Shown here piece after piece: positions 48,841-58,704 of a stretch of 64,000 nt of DNA. The DNA is taken from the NCBI RefSeq assembly GCF_001659605.2, contig NC_035161.2:744001-808000 (forward strand). Reading direction: 5' to 3'. The position numbers and the translations under genes are program-made. The first letter of the stretch is position 1. Every line of letters starts with the position of its first letter. The DNA is from Manihot esculenta (Eukaryota; Streptophyta; Magnoliopsida; Malpighiales; Euphorbiaceae). The notes under the pieces are model-generated. The model saw only the letters and a program-made list of their open reading frames with translations. It was not told the origin of the DNA and made no database searches.

Positions 48841-49637
48841 TTTAAGGGTTTTTTTTATGACGAAGGGTCTAACTGTTCGGTCATTTAGTTGGGAAAAATT
48901 TCAAAGATTACCCTGTAAGACGCTTTTTTCAATTTAGAGTTTTTCTAGAAAAAATAAATAAATAAATTTAGAATTTATAACGATTAAAAAGAATTTTAAT
49001 TATAAATGGTCTTGTCACTTAGAATAAAATTTAAAAAATTAAATATTAAATATTAAATAATCTATCTTTTCCATTAATTATATAGATAGATAAATAATTT
49101 TAAATAAATTCAACTTAAATTTTGATAGATTATCTTCTTTATAAATTTTATAATATTTTATAGGATAATCACGTATAAAATTGAAATTTTTTTTATGAGA
49201 GATATATAAAAAAATAATAAAAAAATTATACTAATTAATATGATTGTAATGTATTTTATAAATGTTAAATGTGTTGTAGTTATTTTTAAAAATATGAACT
49301 TTTTGTAAAAGTTTTTTTAATGTATGTAGATGAGAGGTGCGTGAATGTTCAATGTGTTGCATTAATCTTTTGGAAACTTGATTTATTTGCAAAAGTTCTT
49401 TTAATATATGTTGGTGAGAGGTTGACTCATGTCTAAAAATAATTTTTGTGATTATTCTTTTTAAGTAGAATATTCAGGTTGAGTTCTCATCTTAAAATAA
49501 TTTAATTATGTAATTAATAAAAAATAAGTGTAAATAAATATTGAAATTATTTAAAAATAATTTAAAATTTATTTTTTTTAAAGTACTACACGATTTCAAA
49601 TGGGTACCAAAAATACGGACCCATGATATTTAGTATC

Positions 49638-51846
49638 TGTAATATCCGGCTATACTCCGGTATCGGAATCCCTACCGTCCGGTGGGATCTCGGATGTCGG
49701 AGGCCTCTAGAAGGGTAAAATTATGTTTTTCTAAAATATTTTCATGTATTTCATGTTTTTAAGTAAGAAATTAAATGAGTTTTTACATGAATCAACCTAG
49801 GAGGAAGACCCAGGTTCGGCCGCGCGAACCTTGATATTCGGCCGCCGAACATGCATGCCTTCGGATGGACTTTAGGCCCCCGAAAACTTGAGTGAGGGAA
49901 GTGCAGGTTCGGCCGCCGAACTTCAAGTTCGGCCGCCGAACATTACATGCATGCGGAGGCACGTTCGGCTCCCGAAAGTGGCCTGGCCAGCCACTATAAA
50001 GGGACCCCTTGGTCCGAACGGGCGAGGTTTTCTCCCCATTTTCAGCCAAGGTAAGCTTCTGCCACCCTCATGATGATTTTGAGTTCTTCTTTCCAATCTT
50101 TCATGATTTTTACAAGTTTCCACCTTTGTTTTGAAGATTTTTGAACTTTAGAGCAAGTTTAAAGCTTGGAGACCCAAGGAACTAGATTTCTCCTATCTCC
50201 AAGATTAGGATCGTTCTTCCTCTCGATCTTTTAGAGGTAAGCTTCGATCTACATTCCTTTCGTGTTTTCAGTAAGTTTTATGCAAGATTTGGGGTAGAAA
50301 TGCATGTTAGGAGGCATGTTGGGTTTTTGGCCATTTTTGAATGTTTGAGCAATGTATGTTGATGTTTGTGTGTTTTAATGCAATGTGGCTGGGGTTTAGG
50401 ATAGTTTGAGACCCCTATATGCTTGTGTGCTTGTTGGGAGTGTTGTAGAATAGGTTTGAGCTTGTTGGTTTGATTTTGGAGGCATTTGTGCATAAGGGAG
50501 CCAAGTTTCTGCCCTTTGGCAGAAACCAGGTTCGGCCGCCGAAGGTACTTTCGGCCGCCGAACCCCCTTGTGGAGGCAGTTTCGGCTGCCGAAGCCTGCC
50601 CCCAAAAGAGAACTTTCGTCTCTGGAGGGCAGTTTCGGCCGCCGAAAGTGCCACCGAACCTGCATGACTTTCGGCTCTGGAGGGACTTTCGGCCGCCGAA
50701 CCTGCCGCCGAAAGTGCCCTGTCCAGCCATTTCTTGCATGATTTCTCTGATGTGTTTGAGGTATTCTAAGGGGGTTTTTGGGGAGTATTTTAGAGTCATG
50801 ATTATGTTTGTTGGTCCCTCATTTGAGTCCACCTGTGTAGATTCGGACCCGAGGAACCGAGACCCCCAGCAGTGAGTCAGCTGCTTCAGAGTCTCTTCAG
50901 AGCTAGCCAGAGGTGAGTGGAATAACTCTTTAAAATTTAAAGCAAATTAATGAAAGTTTTAGCATGATTCATGCATCATGAATGCCATGAGATATATTAG
51001 GTTGTTTGCATTAGAATTCACGAATATGTTGCATTGCATAAATTGCTGTTGTTGTGGATGAATGTTGAGTGATCCATTTAGCCCTTGTATATCATGATGT
51101 CCCATGTAAGTCCAGGCGTGCCAGCTGTTGCTCTACGCCCCTAGCACTATGATAACCCATGGAAGTCCGGGTGTGGCTGTTGTTGCTCTACGCCCCCGGC
51201 ATAAGTAAGCAAGTAGTATTGGGGCTAAATGGTGACAAGTTCATCCGTGTTGTGGAATGTTTGTGTTACGGCGCATACATGAAAGCATAAGTTTTAAATT
51301 AATGTTTACATTATTCTGCTCACTGGGCTCTAGTAGCTCACCCCATTCCCTTAATTCCCCAGGTCTGCAGGTACAGAATAGATCAGGGGGTCGGCTAGAG
51401 TGAAGCCTTTGGTATTGTAATAGATAGTAGTGGACATGAAAATGATGTAAGGAATGTACTATGGCATTGTAATGTATAAAATGATGTAATATTGTATTGA
51501 GGATTAGAGTAGTGCTTGACCTCGTATGTGGAGAATCCCTTTAAAGTATGATTTTCAATGAGTAATGATGTTAATGATTATGTTTATCCAAGCTTTTATG
51601 TTTGATGATGATACCCCATTGGAGCATTTGATGAGGGCTCCAGTGTGCGGTTTATGTATAGTAATGTGCATGCACAGGTTTTGCTTGGATAAAAGAAAAG
51701 AAAATTTTTTACAGGTTTGAATATATTGTTCATGTATGGGATTCCACAGGTTTTCAGGATGTATGTTGGCTTGCTACGGGTCCCGGCGGCCTTAAGCCGA
51801 TCTGGATCCTAGCGCCGGTAACGGGTCGGATTTTCGGATCGTTACA
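49638..51846 (+). repeat. P3 5' LTR
   Basis: TGTAATATCCGGC to GGATCGTTACA, 2209 bp. TATAAA at 49995-50000, donor AGAG|GTAAGC (GT 50237-50238), palindrome clusters near 49815-49975 and 50530-50715, tandem slot about 51101-51205. Confidence 0.93.
51101..51205. repeat. P3 LTR tandem repeat
   Basis: Two imperfect units around CCCATGTAAGTCC / GCTCTACGCCCC. Same slot as in the other LTRs, with a different unit. Confidence 0.7.
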
Positions 51847-52117
51847 GAGTGGTATCAGAGCCCTAGGTTCATATGGTCGGACCTAGAGTGTCGGGCTCAT
51901 AGATGTTCTAGAAGGTCAAGCACAATAGGAAAATCATGTCCACTAGGATAGGATGTAGAGTCCTGTCTATATGATGATGTGATATGCCATGATTATATGC
52001 ATGTGCATAAATGTTATGAGAAGTATGCTATGTATGTGATGCAGGTTCATGTGTTTCCACATGAACCATATAATGCTAATGATTGTATGTGTTGCTTGCT
52101 GTTTTTCAGAAGTTAGG
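51847..52117 (+). promoter_or_regulatory. P3 leader: primer site, two hairpins, candidate acceptor
   Basis: Primer site TGGTATCAGAGC at 51850-51861. Hairpin 1: GATAGGA (51947-51953) and TCCTGTC (51961-51967). Hairpin 2: perfect 10-bp stem GGTTCATGTG / CACATGAACC with loop TTTC (52044-52067). TGCTAATG at about 52073, then TGTTTTTCAG ending 52109, eight bases before the ATG. Confidence 0.68.
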
Positions 52118-53701
52118 ATGAGAGGAACTCGTCGATCTGCACGATTGACTGGAGTGCCACCTCAGGACGAGGGCACTGATGCCCGTCCTCCAGCATTGCC
52201 TAGGGCAATGTCTAGCAGGTCCAGCAGGGACAGAGCAGCAAAAGACCCTAGAAGGTCTTTAGATTTGGGCAGAAGCAGGTCAGTTAGAGGCACAGTTCAG
52301 GGAGGAATGTCAGTGGATGTGGGAGATGACATGGATGTGGATCAGAGGAGGGATGGCAGTCTTGGTGTAAGCATGTCAGAAGAGGGCATGGGAGAGTCGG
52401 AAGGAGGCACTCAGGCCTCGGGGTATGTTCAGCCACCTCAATACCCACCCTTTTCACACCATCTCGGGTATTCGATGGGAGGTACATCGGATTACCCTAG
52501 CTTTAGCCCTTACCCTCCACAGATGCCATACCCACCTTACTACCCACCATACTCCCAGTACCCCATGTACCCACCTCCACCGTACCATCCAGGTACAACA
52601 AACCCTACCCCAGGGGATGTTGCACCTCCACCACCACCACCAGAACCTACTGTCCCAGAAACCCAAATACCTAAACCTACCTCATCTGGAGGGAGCAAGG
52701 TCGAGATGACCGATTATATGAAGTTGGGTGCCCCTCAGTATGAAACAGGTGATGACCCCTTTGAGTATCTGAGCAGGGTCAAGATGATTACTGATGAGAT
52801 AGGGGCTGATGACAGTAGAGCCATTCAGATGGCTGGGTTTACATTGAAGTGTAAGAAGGCACGTGGATGGTTCAAGAACTATGTAAATCCGAGGGTGGAT
52901 AGTATGACCTGGGAGGAATTTGCCAATGAGTTTGCAGGATGGGCTTTCCCTGAGAGCTCCAGGGAGCAGAAAATGATAGAATTCGAGCAGTTGAGGCAGA
53001 TTGATCAAATGAGTGTTGAGGAGTACACCGACAGATTTCTAGAGTTGCTGCCTTTTGCTGGGCAGAATCTGGACACAGATCAGAAGAAGTCAAGAAGATA
53101 TATCATGAGGCTGCACTCCAGGTATTCCTCTTTGATATAGTCAGCAGAGAGGGAGAGTTTCCATGCCATAGTGGATATGGCTAGGAGGATGGAGGCAAGT
53201 GCTATTGTTGAGGGGAAGGTAAAGCAGTCTGTAGCACAGTCTTCTGGTTCCAAGACCCCAGGTGGGGAAAAGTTAGACTCTTCTTCTCTGGGTGCAGCAG
53301 TGGCAAGCAGCAAGAAGTGGGACAGAGGCCACAGAAAGTCCAAGAAGAACAAATTTTGGAATAAGATCAAGTCAGGTCTGGGTTTAGGCAGTGGCTCGAG
53401 CTCAGGTGCAGATGTTACAGCATGTATGAGATGTGGGAGGCCACACAAGGGAGTATGTCTGGCAGGGACAAACACATGTTTCAGATGCGGTCAGGCGGGG
53501 CATTTGGCTCGGGATTGCCCCAGAGCAGCCTTTGCAGCATCGTCCCAGCAGACAGCCTCCGGTAGTGTGGCGCAGCCAGTAGCTCCAGCCGCAACACAGG
53601 CCAGTGGCAGAGGCAGAGGGAGAGGGTCAGCCTCTTCATCAGCAGGATACAGAGGTGAAGGTCCATCATCTCCGGCAAGGATCTTCACTATGACTCAGTA
53701 G
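52118..53701 (+). pseudogene. P3 gag, one internal amber plus the boundary UAG
   Basis: ATG 52118 (MRGTRRSARLTGVPPQDEG). A Tyr/Pro-rich region with runs such as YPPYYPPYSQYPMYPP, then a capsid domain (MTDYMKLGAPQYETGDDPFE, AGWAFPESSREQKMIEFEQL). TAG at 53138-53140 interrupts after RYSSLI, where relatives have CAG or CAA. The frame reopens and continues through CFRCGQAGHLARDC and an Arg-Gly tract to the boundary TAG at 53699-53701. Without the internal amber this would match P4 gag in length within about ten residues. Confidence 0.85.
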
Positions 53702-54986
53702 GAGGCCAACACATCCAACACCGTGGTGTCAGGTAATCTCATCATTGGTTGTTCTGATGTGTATGCCTTGATGGATTCCGGTGCATCTCATTCATTTATT
53801 GCTCCGAGAGCCGTGGAGAGGGTAGGATTGATGGTCTCTGGGTTAGAGTGTCCCCTATGGGTCAGTGGACCCAAGTGTGACCCGTCAGTGGCAGAGTCAG
53901 TTTGCCAGTGCAGTCCAGTCTTTATAGAGGGAAGATGCCTTTCCGCCGACCTTGTGGTTCTAGATTTGACAGATTTTGACGTCATTCTAGGGATGGATTG
54001 GTTGTCTTCCCATGGTGCTACCTTGGACTGCAGAGACAAGGTAGTCAGGTTCAGAGATCAGGACGGGTCAGAGGTCGTCTTCAGAGGAGACAAAAGGGGT
54101 ACACCTAGAGGTCTGATCTCAGCTCTTCAGGCTCGTAGGTTGCTTAGGAGGGGATGTCAGGGGTTTCTAGCTCATGTGAGGGAGCTAGATAGTCAGGTCA
54201 GAGAGCCCGCCTCAGTGCCTGTGGTGAGTGAGTTCTTAGATGTTTTCCCAGACGAGCTGCCAGGTTTACCACCTACTAGGGAGATAGAGTTCGAGATTGA
54301 GTTAATGCCTGGTACCAGACCGATCTCTATCCCTCCCTGCAGAATGGCACCAGCTGAATTGAAAGAGTTGAAGGAACAGTTGCAAGAGCTGGTAGAGAAG
54401 GGTTTCATCCGACCGAGTACTTCACCTTGGGGTGCTCCGGTTTTGTTTGTGAGGAAGAAGGATGGATCCCTCAGACTTTGTATCGACTACAGACAGTTGA
54501 ACAAGGTCACTACCAAGAACAAGTACCCGCTGCCTAGGATCGACGATCTATTCGACCAGTTAGCTGGGGCCGGTTGTTTCTCCAAAATAGATCTGAGATC
54601 GGGGTACCACCAGTTGAGGATAAGGGAAGAAGATGTGCCGAAGACAGCTTTCAGGACCAGGTATGGGCACTATGAGTTCCTTGTGATGCCGTTCGGGTTA
54701 ACCAACGCCCCTGCAGCATTCATGGACCTCATGAACAGAGTTTTCAGCCAGTATCTGGATCACTTCGTTATTGTCTTCATAGACGATATCCTAGTGTATT
54801 CCAGGAATGCAGAGGAGCATGCCCATCACCTGAGGACAGTTTTGCAGACCTTGAGGGAGCATGGCTTATATGCCAAGTTCTCCAAGTGTGAGTTTTGGCT
54901 TAGGAGCATTTCATTCTTGGGGCACGTTGTGTCAGAACAAGGTATTGAAGTAGACCCCAAGAAGGTAGAGGCTGTAGCTAACTGGC
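53702..54986 (+). pseudogene. P3 protease and RT, truncated
   Basis: In the same frame as gag, directly after the [16 protein letters not shown], protease active site DSGAS (P1, N and P4 have DPGAS), VILGMDWLS, the RT palm with FIDDILVYS and [15 protein letters not shown], ending at ANWPR. It then reads into LTR sequence and stops about 30 codons on. RNase H, integrase and chromodomain are lost. Confidence 0.88.
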
Positions 54987-54992
54987 CTAGAC
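54987..54992. other. Microhomology junction between pol and an LTR
   Basis: The six bases CTAGAC are shared by intact pol (GGCCTAGACCCACC in P1 and P4) and by the LTR start (CCCGGCTAGACTCCGG). P3 pol ends here and the LTR continues without its first dozen bases. The shared bases fit microhomology-mediated end joining or template switching. Confidence 0.85.
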
Positions 54993-56228
54993 TCCGGTAT
55001 CAGAATTCCTACCGTCCGGTGGAATCTCGGATGTCGGAGGCCTCTAGAAGGGTAAAATCATGTTTTTCTAAAATGTTTTAATGTATATCATGATTTAAGT
55101 AAGATTGGAATTGAGTTTTGAATGAAAAGGACCAAGGAAGTATTTCCAGGTTCGGTCGCCGAACGTTGGATAGGTTGGGAGGCTAGTTAGGCTTTCGAAA
55201 GTTGGCCCAGGTTCGGCCGCCGAACTTGCATGAGTTTTGGAGGCACGTTCGGCCTCCGAAGGTGTTTTTGGCCAGCCCTATAAATGGACGCCATGGCCGA
55301 AACGGGCAAATTTTCTCCCCATTTTCGGCCACGGTGAGTCCCTACTCTCCCTTGGTTCATTTTTTATGATTCTTCCTCAAATCTTGCAAGTTTTAACGAG
55401 TTTCAACTTGTTTTTGAAGTATTTTGAGCTTTGAGCAAGCTTTGGAGACCCAAGAGTTAGATCTCTCCCATCTCCAAGTTTGAGTCGTCTCTCTCTCGAT
55501 CTCCAAGAGGTAAGAGCCGATCTTTAGCTCATTTATGTTTAAAGGAAGTTTTTAAGTTGATTTATGGGTAGAAATGCATGTTAGGAGGCATGTTGAGTTT
55601 TTGGCCATTTTTGAATGTTTGAGCAATGTATGTTGATTTGTATGTGTTTAATGCAATGTGGTTGGGGTTTAGGATAGTTTGAGACCCCTATTTTGCTTGT
55701 ATGCTTGTTGGGAGTGTTGTAGAATAGGTTTATGCATGTTTGATTGAGTTGAGGCTTGGAAATGCATGTTGGAGCCGAGTTTCTGCCCTTTGGCAGAAAC
55801 CAGGTTCGGCCGCCGAAGGTACTTTCAGCCGCCGAACCCCTTGTAGAGGCAGTTTCGGCTGCCGAAGCCTGCCCCCGAAAGAGGACTTTCGTCTCTGGAG
55901 GGCAGTTTCGGCCGCCGAAAGTGCTGCCGAACATGCATGAGTTTTGTCTCTGTCTGGGAGTTTCGGCCGCCGAAGGTGCCACCGAACTTGCCTGACTTTC
56001 GGCTTTGGAGGGACTTTCGGCCGTCGAACCTGCCGCCGAAAGTGCCCTGTTCAGCCATTTCTTGCATGTTTTCTATGATCCTTTTGAGGAGTTTTAGGGG
56101 GGTTTTTGGGGAGTATTTTAGAGTTATGTTCATGTTTGTTTGGTCCCTCATTTGAGTCCACCTGTGTAGGTTCGGACCCGAGGAACTGAGGCCTCCAGCA
56201 GTGAGTCAGCTGCTTCAGAGTCTTTTCA
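54987..56228 (+). repeat. 5'-clipped LTR, interrupted by P4
   Basis: Starts at CTAGACTCCGG and has TATAAATGG near 55277, donor AGAG|GTAAGAG near 55508 and two palindrome clusters. It stops at 56228 where P4 begins. Its second half is close to the P3 5' LTR (CATGTTAGGAGGCATGTTG...), but the first 400 bases differ clearly, so it is probably not simply the P3 partner LTR. The continuation should lie right of P4, outside the window. Confidence 0.85.
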
Positions 56229-58430
56229 TGTAATACCCGGCTAGACTCCGGTATCGGAATTCCTACCGTCCGGTGGAATCTCGGATGTCGGAAGCCTCTA
56301 GAAGGGTAAAACCATGCTTTATAAAATGTTTTCATGTATATTAATGTTTTTAAGTATGTTTTTAAATGAGTTTTTGCATGAAAATTCTCTAAGGAAAAAC
56401 TCAGGTTCGGCCGCCGAAAGTCAGGTTCGGCCGCCGAACGTGCATGCATGCGGAGGCACGTTAGGCCCCCGAAAGTATGAGTGAGGGAAATGCAGGTTCG
56501 GCCGCCGAACCTAATGTTCGGCCGCCGAACATTGCATGGATACGGAGGCACATTCGGCCCCCGAACGTGGTCTGGCCAGCCACTATAAAAGGGTCCCCTT
56601 GGTCCGCACGGGCGAGCTTTTTCTCTCCCATTTGTCGGCCAAGGTGAGTCTTCGCCGCTCCTCCCTCAATCTTGAATGTTTTCCTTAGATTTTTCATGGT
56701 TTTCACAAGTTTATAATTTTTGTTTTGAAGATTTGTGAGTTTTGAGCAAGTTTTGAGCTTGGAGACCTAAGGAGCTAAATTTCTCCCAACTCCAAGTTAG
56801 ATCGCCTCTACTCTCGATCTTCAAGAGGTAAGGGTCGATCTTGAAGTCTTTTTATGTTTTAAACAAGTTTTATGCAAGATTCATGGGGTAGAATGGCATG
56901 TTTAGGGATATATGCATGTTTGAGTAAATGTTAGGTTTTTGATGTTTGATGAACAATGTAGCTTGATTGTGTGTTTGTGGAGTGTTGTAGATGGGGCATA
57001 TACTTGTTTGAGGCCCCTAGGAACTTGTATGCATGCTTTGGGTTGAAAAATATGCATGATTGGTAGGTTTGGAGGCGAAATGGGCAAAGGGAGCCAAGTT
57101 TCTGCCCTTTGGCAGAAACCAGGTTCGGCAGCCGAAGGTACTTTCGGCCGCCGAACATGGCTGGGGAGGCAGGCCTTTCGGCTGCCGAAGTTGCCCCCGA
57201 AAAGAGACTTTCGTCTCTGTCTGGCACTTTCGGCCGCCGAAGGTGCCGCCGAACCTAGCTGAGTTTCGTCTCTGTCCAGGACTTTCGGCCGCCGAAGGTG
57301 CCGCCGAAAGTGCCCTGTTCAGCCATTTCATGCATATTTTCTGTGATGTTTTCGTGATATTTTAGGGGGTTTTTGGGGGATATATTAGAGTCATGTTTAC
57401 ATATGTTTGGTCCCTCATTGGAGTCCACCTGTGTAGGTTCGGACCCGAGGAACCAAGGACCCCAGCAGTGAGCCAGCTGCTACAGAGTTGTCAGAGTCAG
57501 CCAGAGGTGAGTGGGACTATACTTAACCTTTTAAATTAAGAAATTAAATGTTTTTAACATGCTTCATGCATCATGATTATATTATAGGTTGTTTGCATTA
57601 GAATCACGAATTATGTTGCATTGCATTATTATTTGTTGTTGATGGGGGATGGACATTGCACGACTCATTAGCCCTTTTTACGAAGTCCTGTGGTGCCCAT
57701 AATAGGGCCGGGCAATAGCTCCGATCTACGAAGTCCTGTGGTGCCCATAATAGGGCCGGGCAATACGAAGTCCTGTGGTGCCCATAATAGGGCCGGGCAT
57801 GGAGCTGAGGGATTTTTGGGTCAGTCCGTCCATGATGTGAAATGTTTGTGCAGTGATGCATTCCATGATAACATGTTTTAAATATTCTTTTCACAGTTCT
57901 ACTCACTGGGCATCTAGCTCACCCCTCTCCCCTAACCCCCCCAGGTTTGCAGGTACGGGATAGATAGAGAAGACAAGAAGAGAAAAAGTCATTTATGTAA
58001 TAGTTAGTTTGTGGACATGACAATTGTATTATGATGATATGTAAAAGATTACAGTATGTATGTAATGAGGTTATTGAGGATAGAGTTGTGCTTGACCATA
58101 GTATATTGTTAATCCCATTAGTATCTTTACATGATCTTTATGTTATGATGTTTAAGTAAACCAACTCTCCATATGTTGTATAGCCCTTCGAGGCTTATTG
58201 AGATCCCACAGAGGGACTTTATTTATGTAAATGATCAGAGTATGCACAGGTTGAGTTGGCGATTGATAGCATGTATGCAAGAAGAAGTTTTAATTTTTAT
58301 GTATGATGTTGATCATGTATGGGATTATACAGGTGTACAGGTTATATGTCAGGCTTGCTACGGGTCCCGGCGGCCTTAAGTCGACCCGGATCCTAGCGCC
58401 GGTAGCGGTCCGGATTTCCGAGGCGTTACA
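56229..58430 (+). repeat. P4 5' LTR
   Basis: 2202 bp from TGTAATACCCGG to AGGCGTTACA. TATAAAA at 56584-56590, donor AGAG|GTAAGG (GT 56828-56829), palindrome clusters near 56405-56570 and 57120-57310, tandem slot 57679-57799. Confidence 0.95.
57679..57799. repeat. P4 LTR three-copy tandem repeat
   Basis: Three copies of a unit beginning TACGAAGTCCTGTGGTGCCC and ending AGGGCCGGGCA; the first two are separated by an extra ATAGCTCCGATC, the second and third are adjacent. Confidence 0.9.
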
Positions 58431-58704
58431 GAGTGGTATCAGAGCCCTAGGTTCATATGGTCGGACCTAGAGTGTCGGGCTCATAGAGGTTATAGAAAGT
58501 CAAGCACAATAGGAAAAGTCATGTCCACTAGGATAGGATATAGAGTCCTGTCTTGATTAATGTTGTGATATGCCATGACATTGTGCATGTGCATAAATGA
58601 TATGCTATGTTTGCTATGAATGTGATGTAGGTTCATGTGTGCCCACATGAACTATATAATGCTGATGTTTGAAGTTTTGGTTGTGCTGTTTTTTCAGAAG
58701 CAGA
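58431..58704 (+). promoter_or_regulatory. P4 leader: primer site, two hairpins, candidate acceptor
   Basis: Primer site TGGTATCAGAGC at 58434-58445. Hairpin 1: GATAGGA (58532-58538) and TCCTGTC (58546-58552). Hairpin 2: GGTTCATGTG and CACATGAACT around TGCC (58630-58653), closed by a G-U pair. TGCTGATG is branch-point-like; the acceptor TGTTTTTTCAG ends at 58697, seven bases before the ATG. With the donor at 56828 the intron would be 1870 bases and would contain the primer site and both hairpins. Confidence 0.68.

Larger units (their letters stand above)
45470..49575. repeat. Segmental duplication, right copy (B)
   Basis: Direct repeat of 40690-43690, with the complete gene 47271-48169, a GC-rich upstream segment (about 48460-48880) absent from copy A, and small local expansions near 46583 and 46701. 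Differences from copy A are frequent, a few per hundred bases by eye, so the duplication is not recent. Confidence 0.85.
49638..54986 (+). mobile_element. P3: chromovirus truncated inside RT
   Basis: 5' LTR 49638-51846, primer site 51850-51861, gag from 52118, UAG boundary at 53699, protease and RT to 54986. Sequence then switches to an LTR (see junction). RNase H, integrase, chromodomain, polypurine tract and own 3' LTR are absent. The five bases before the LTR are GTATC; no partner duplication can be checked. Confidence 0.9.

Noticed and set aside
57679..57799. Spaced repeats suggestive of a CRISPR array
   Set aside because: Three adjoining units without regular unique spacers, inside a plant LTR; ordinary tandem repeat.
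58434..58445. tRNA-like sequence at the LTR edge
   Set aside because: This is the primer-binding site complementary to the 3' end of initiator tRNA-Met, not a tRNA gene.
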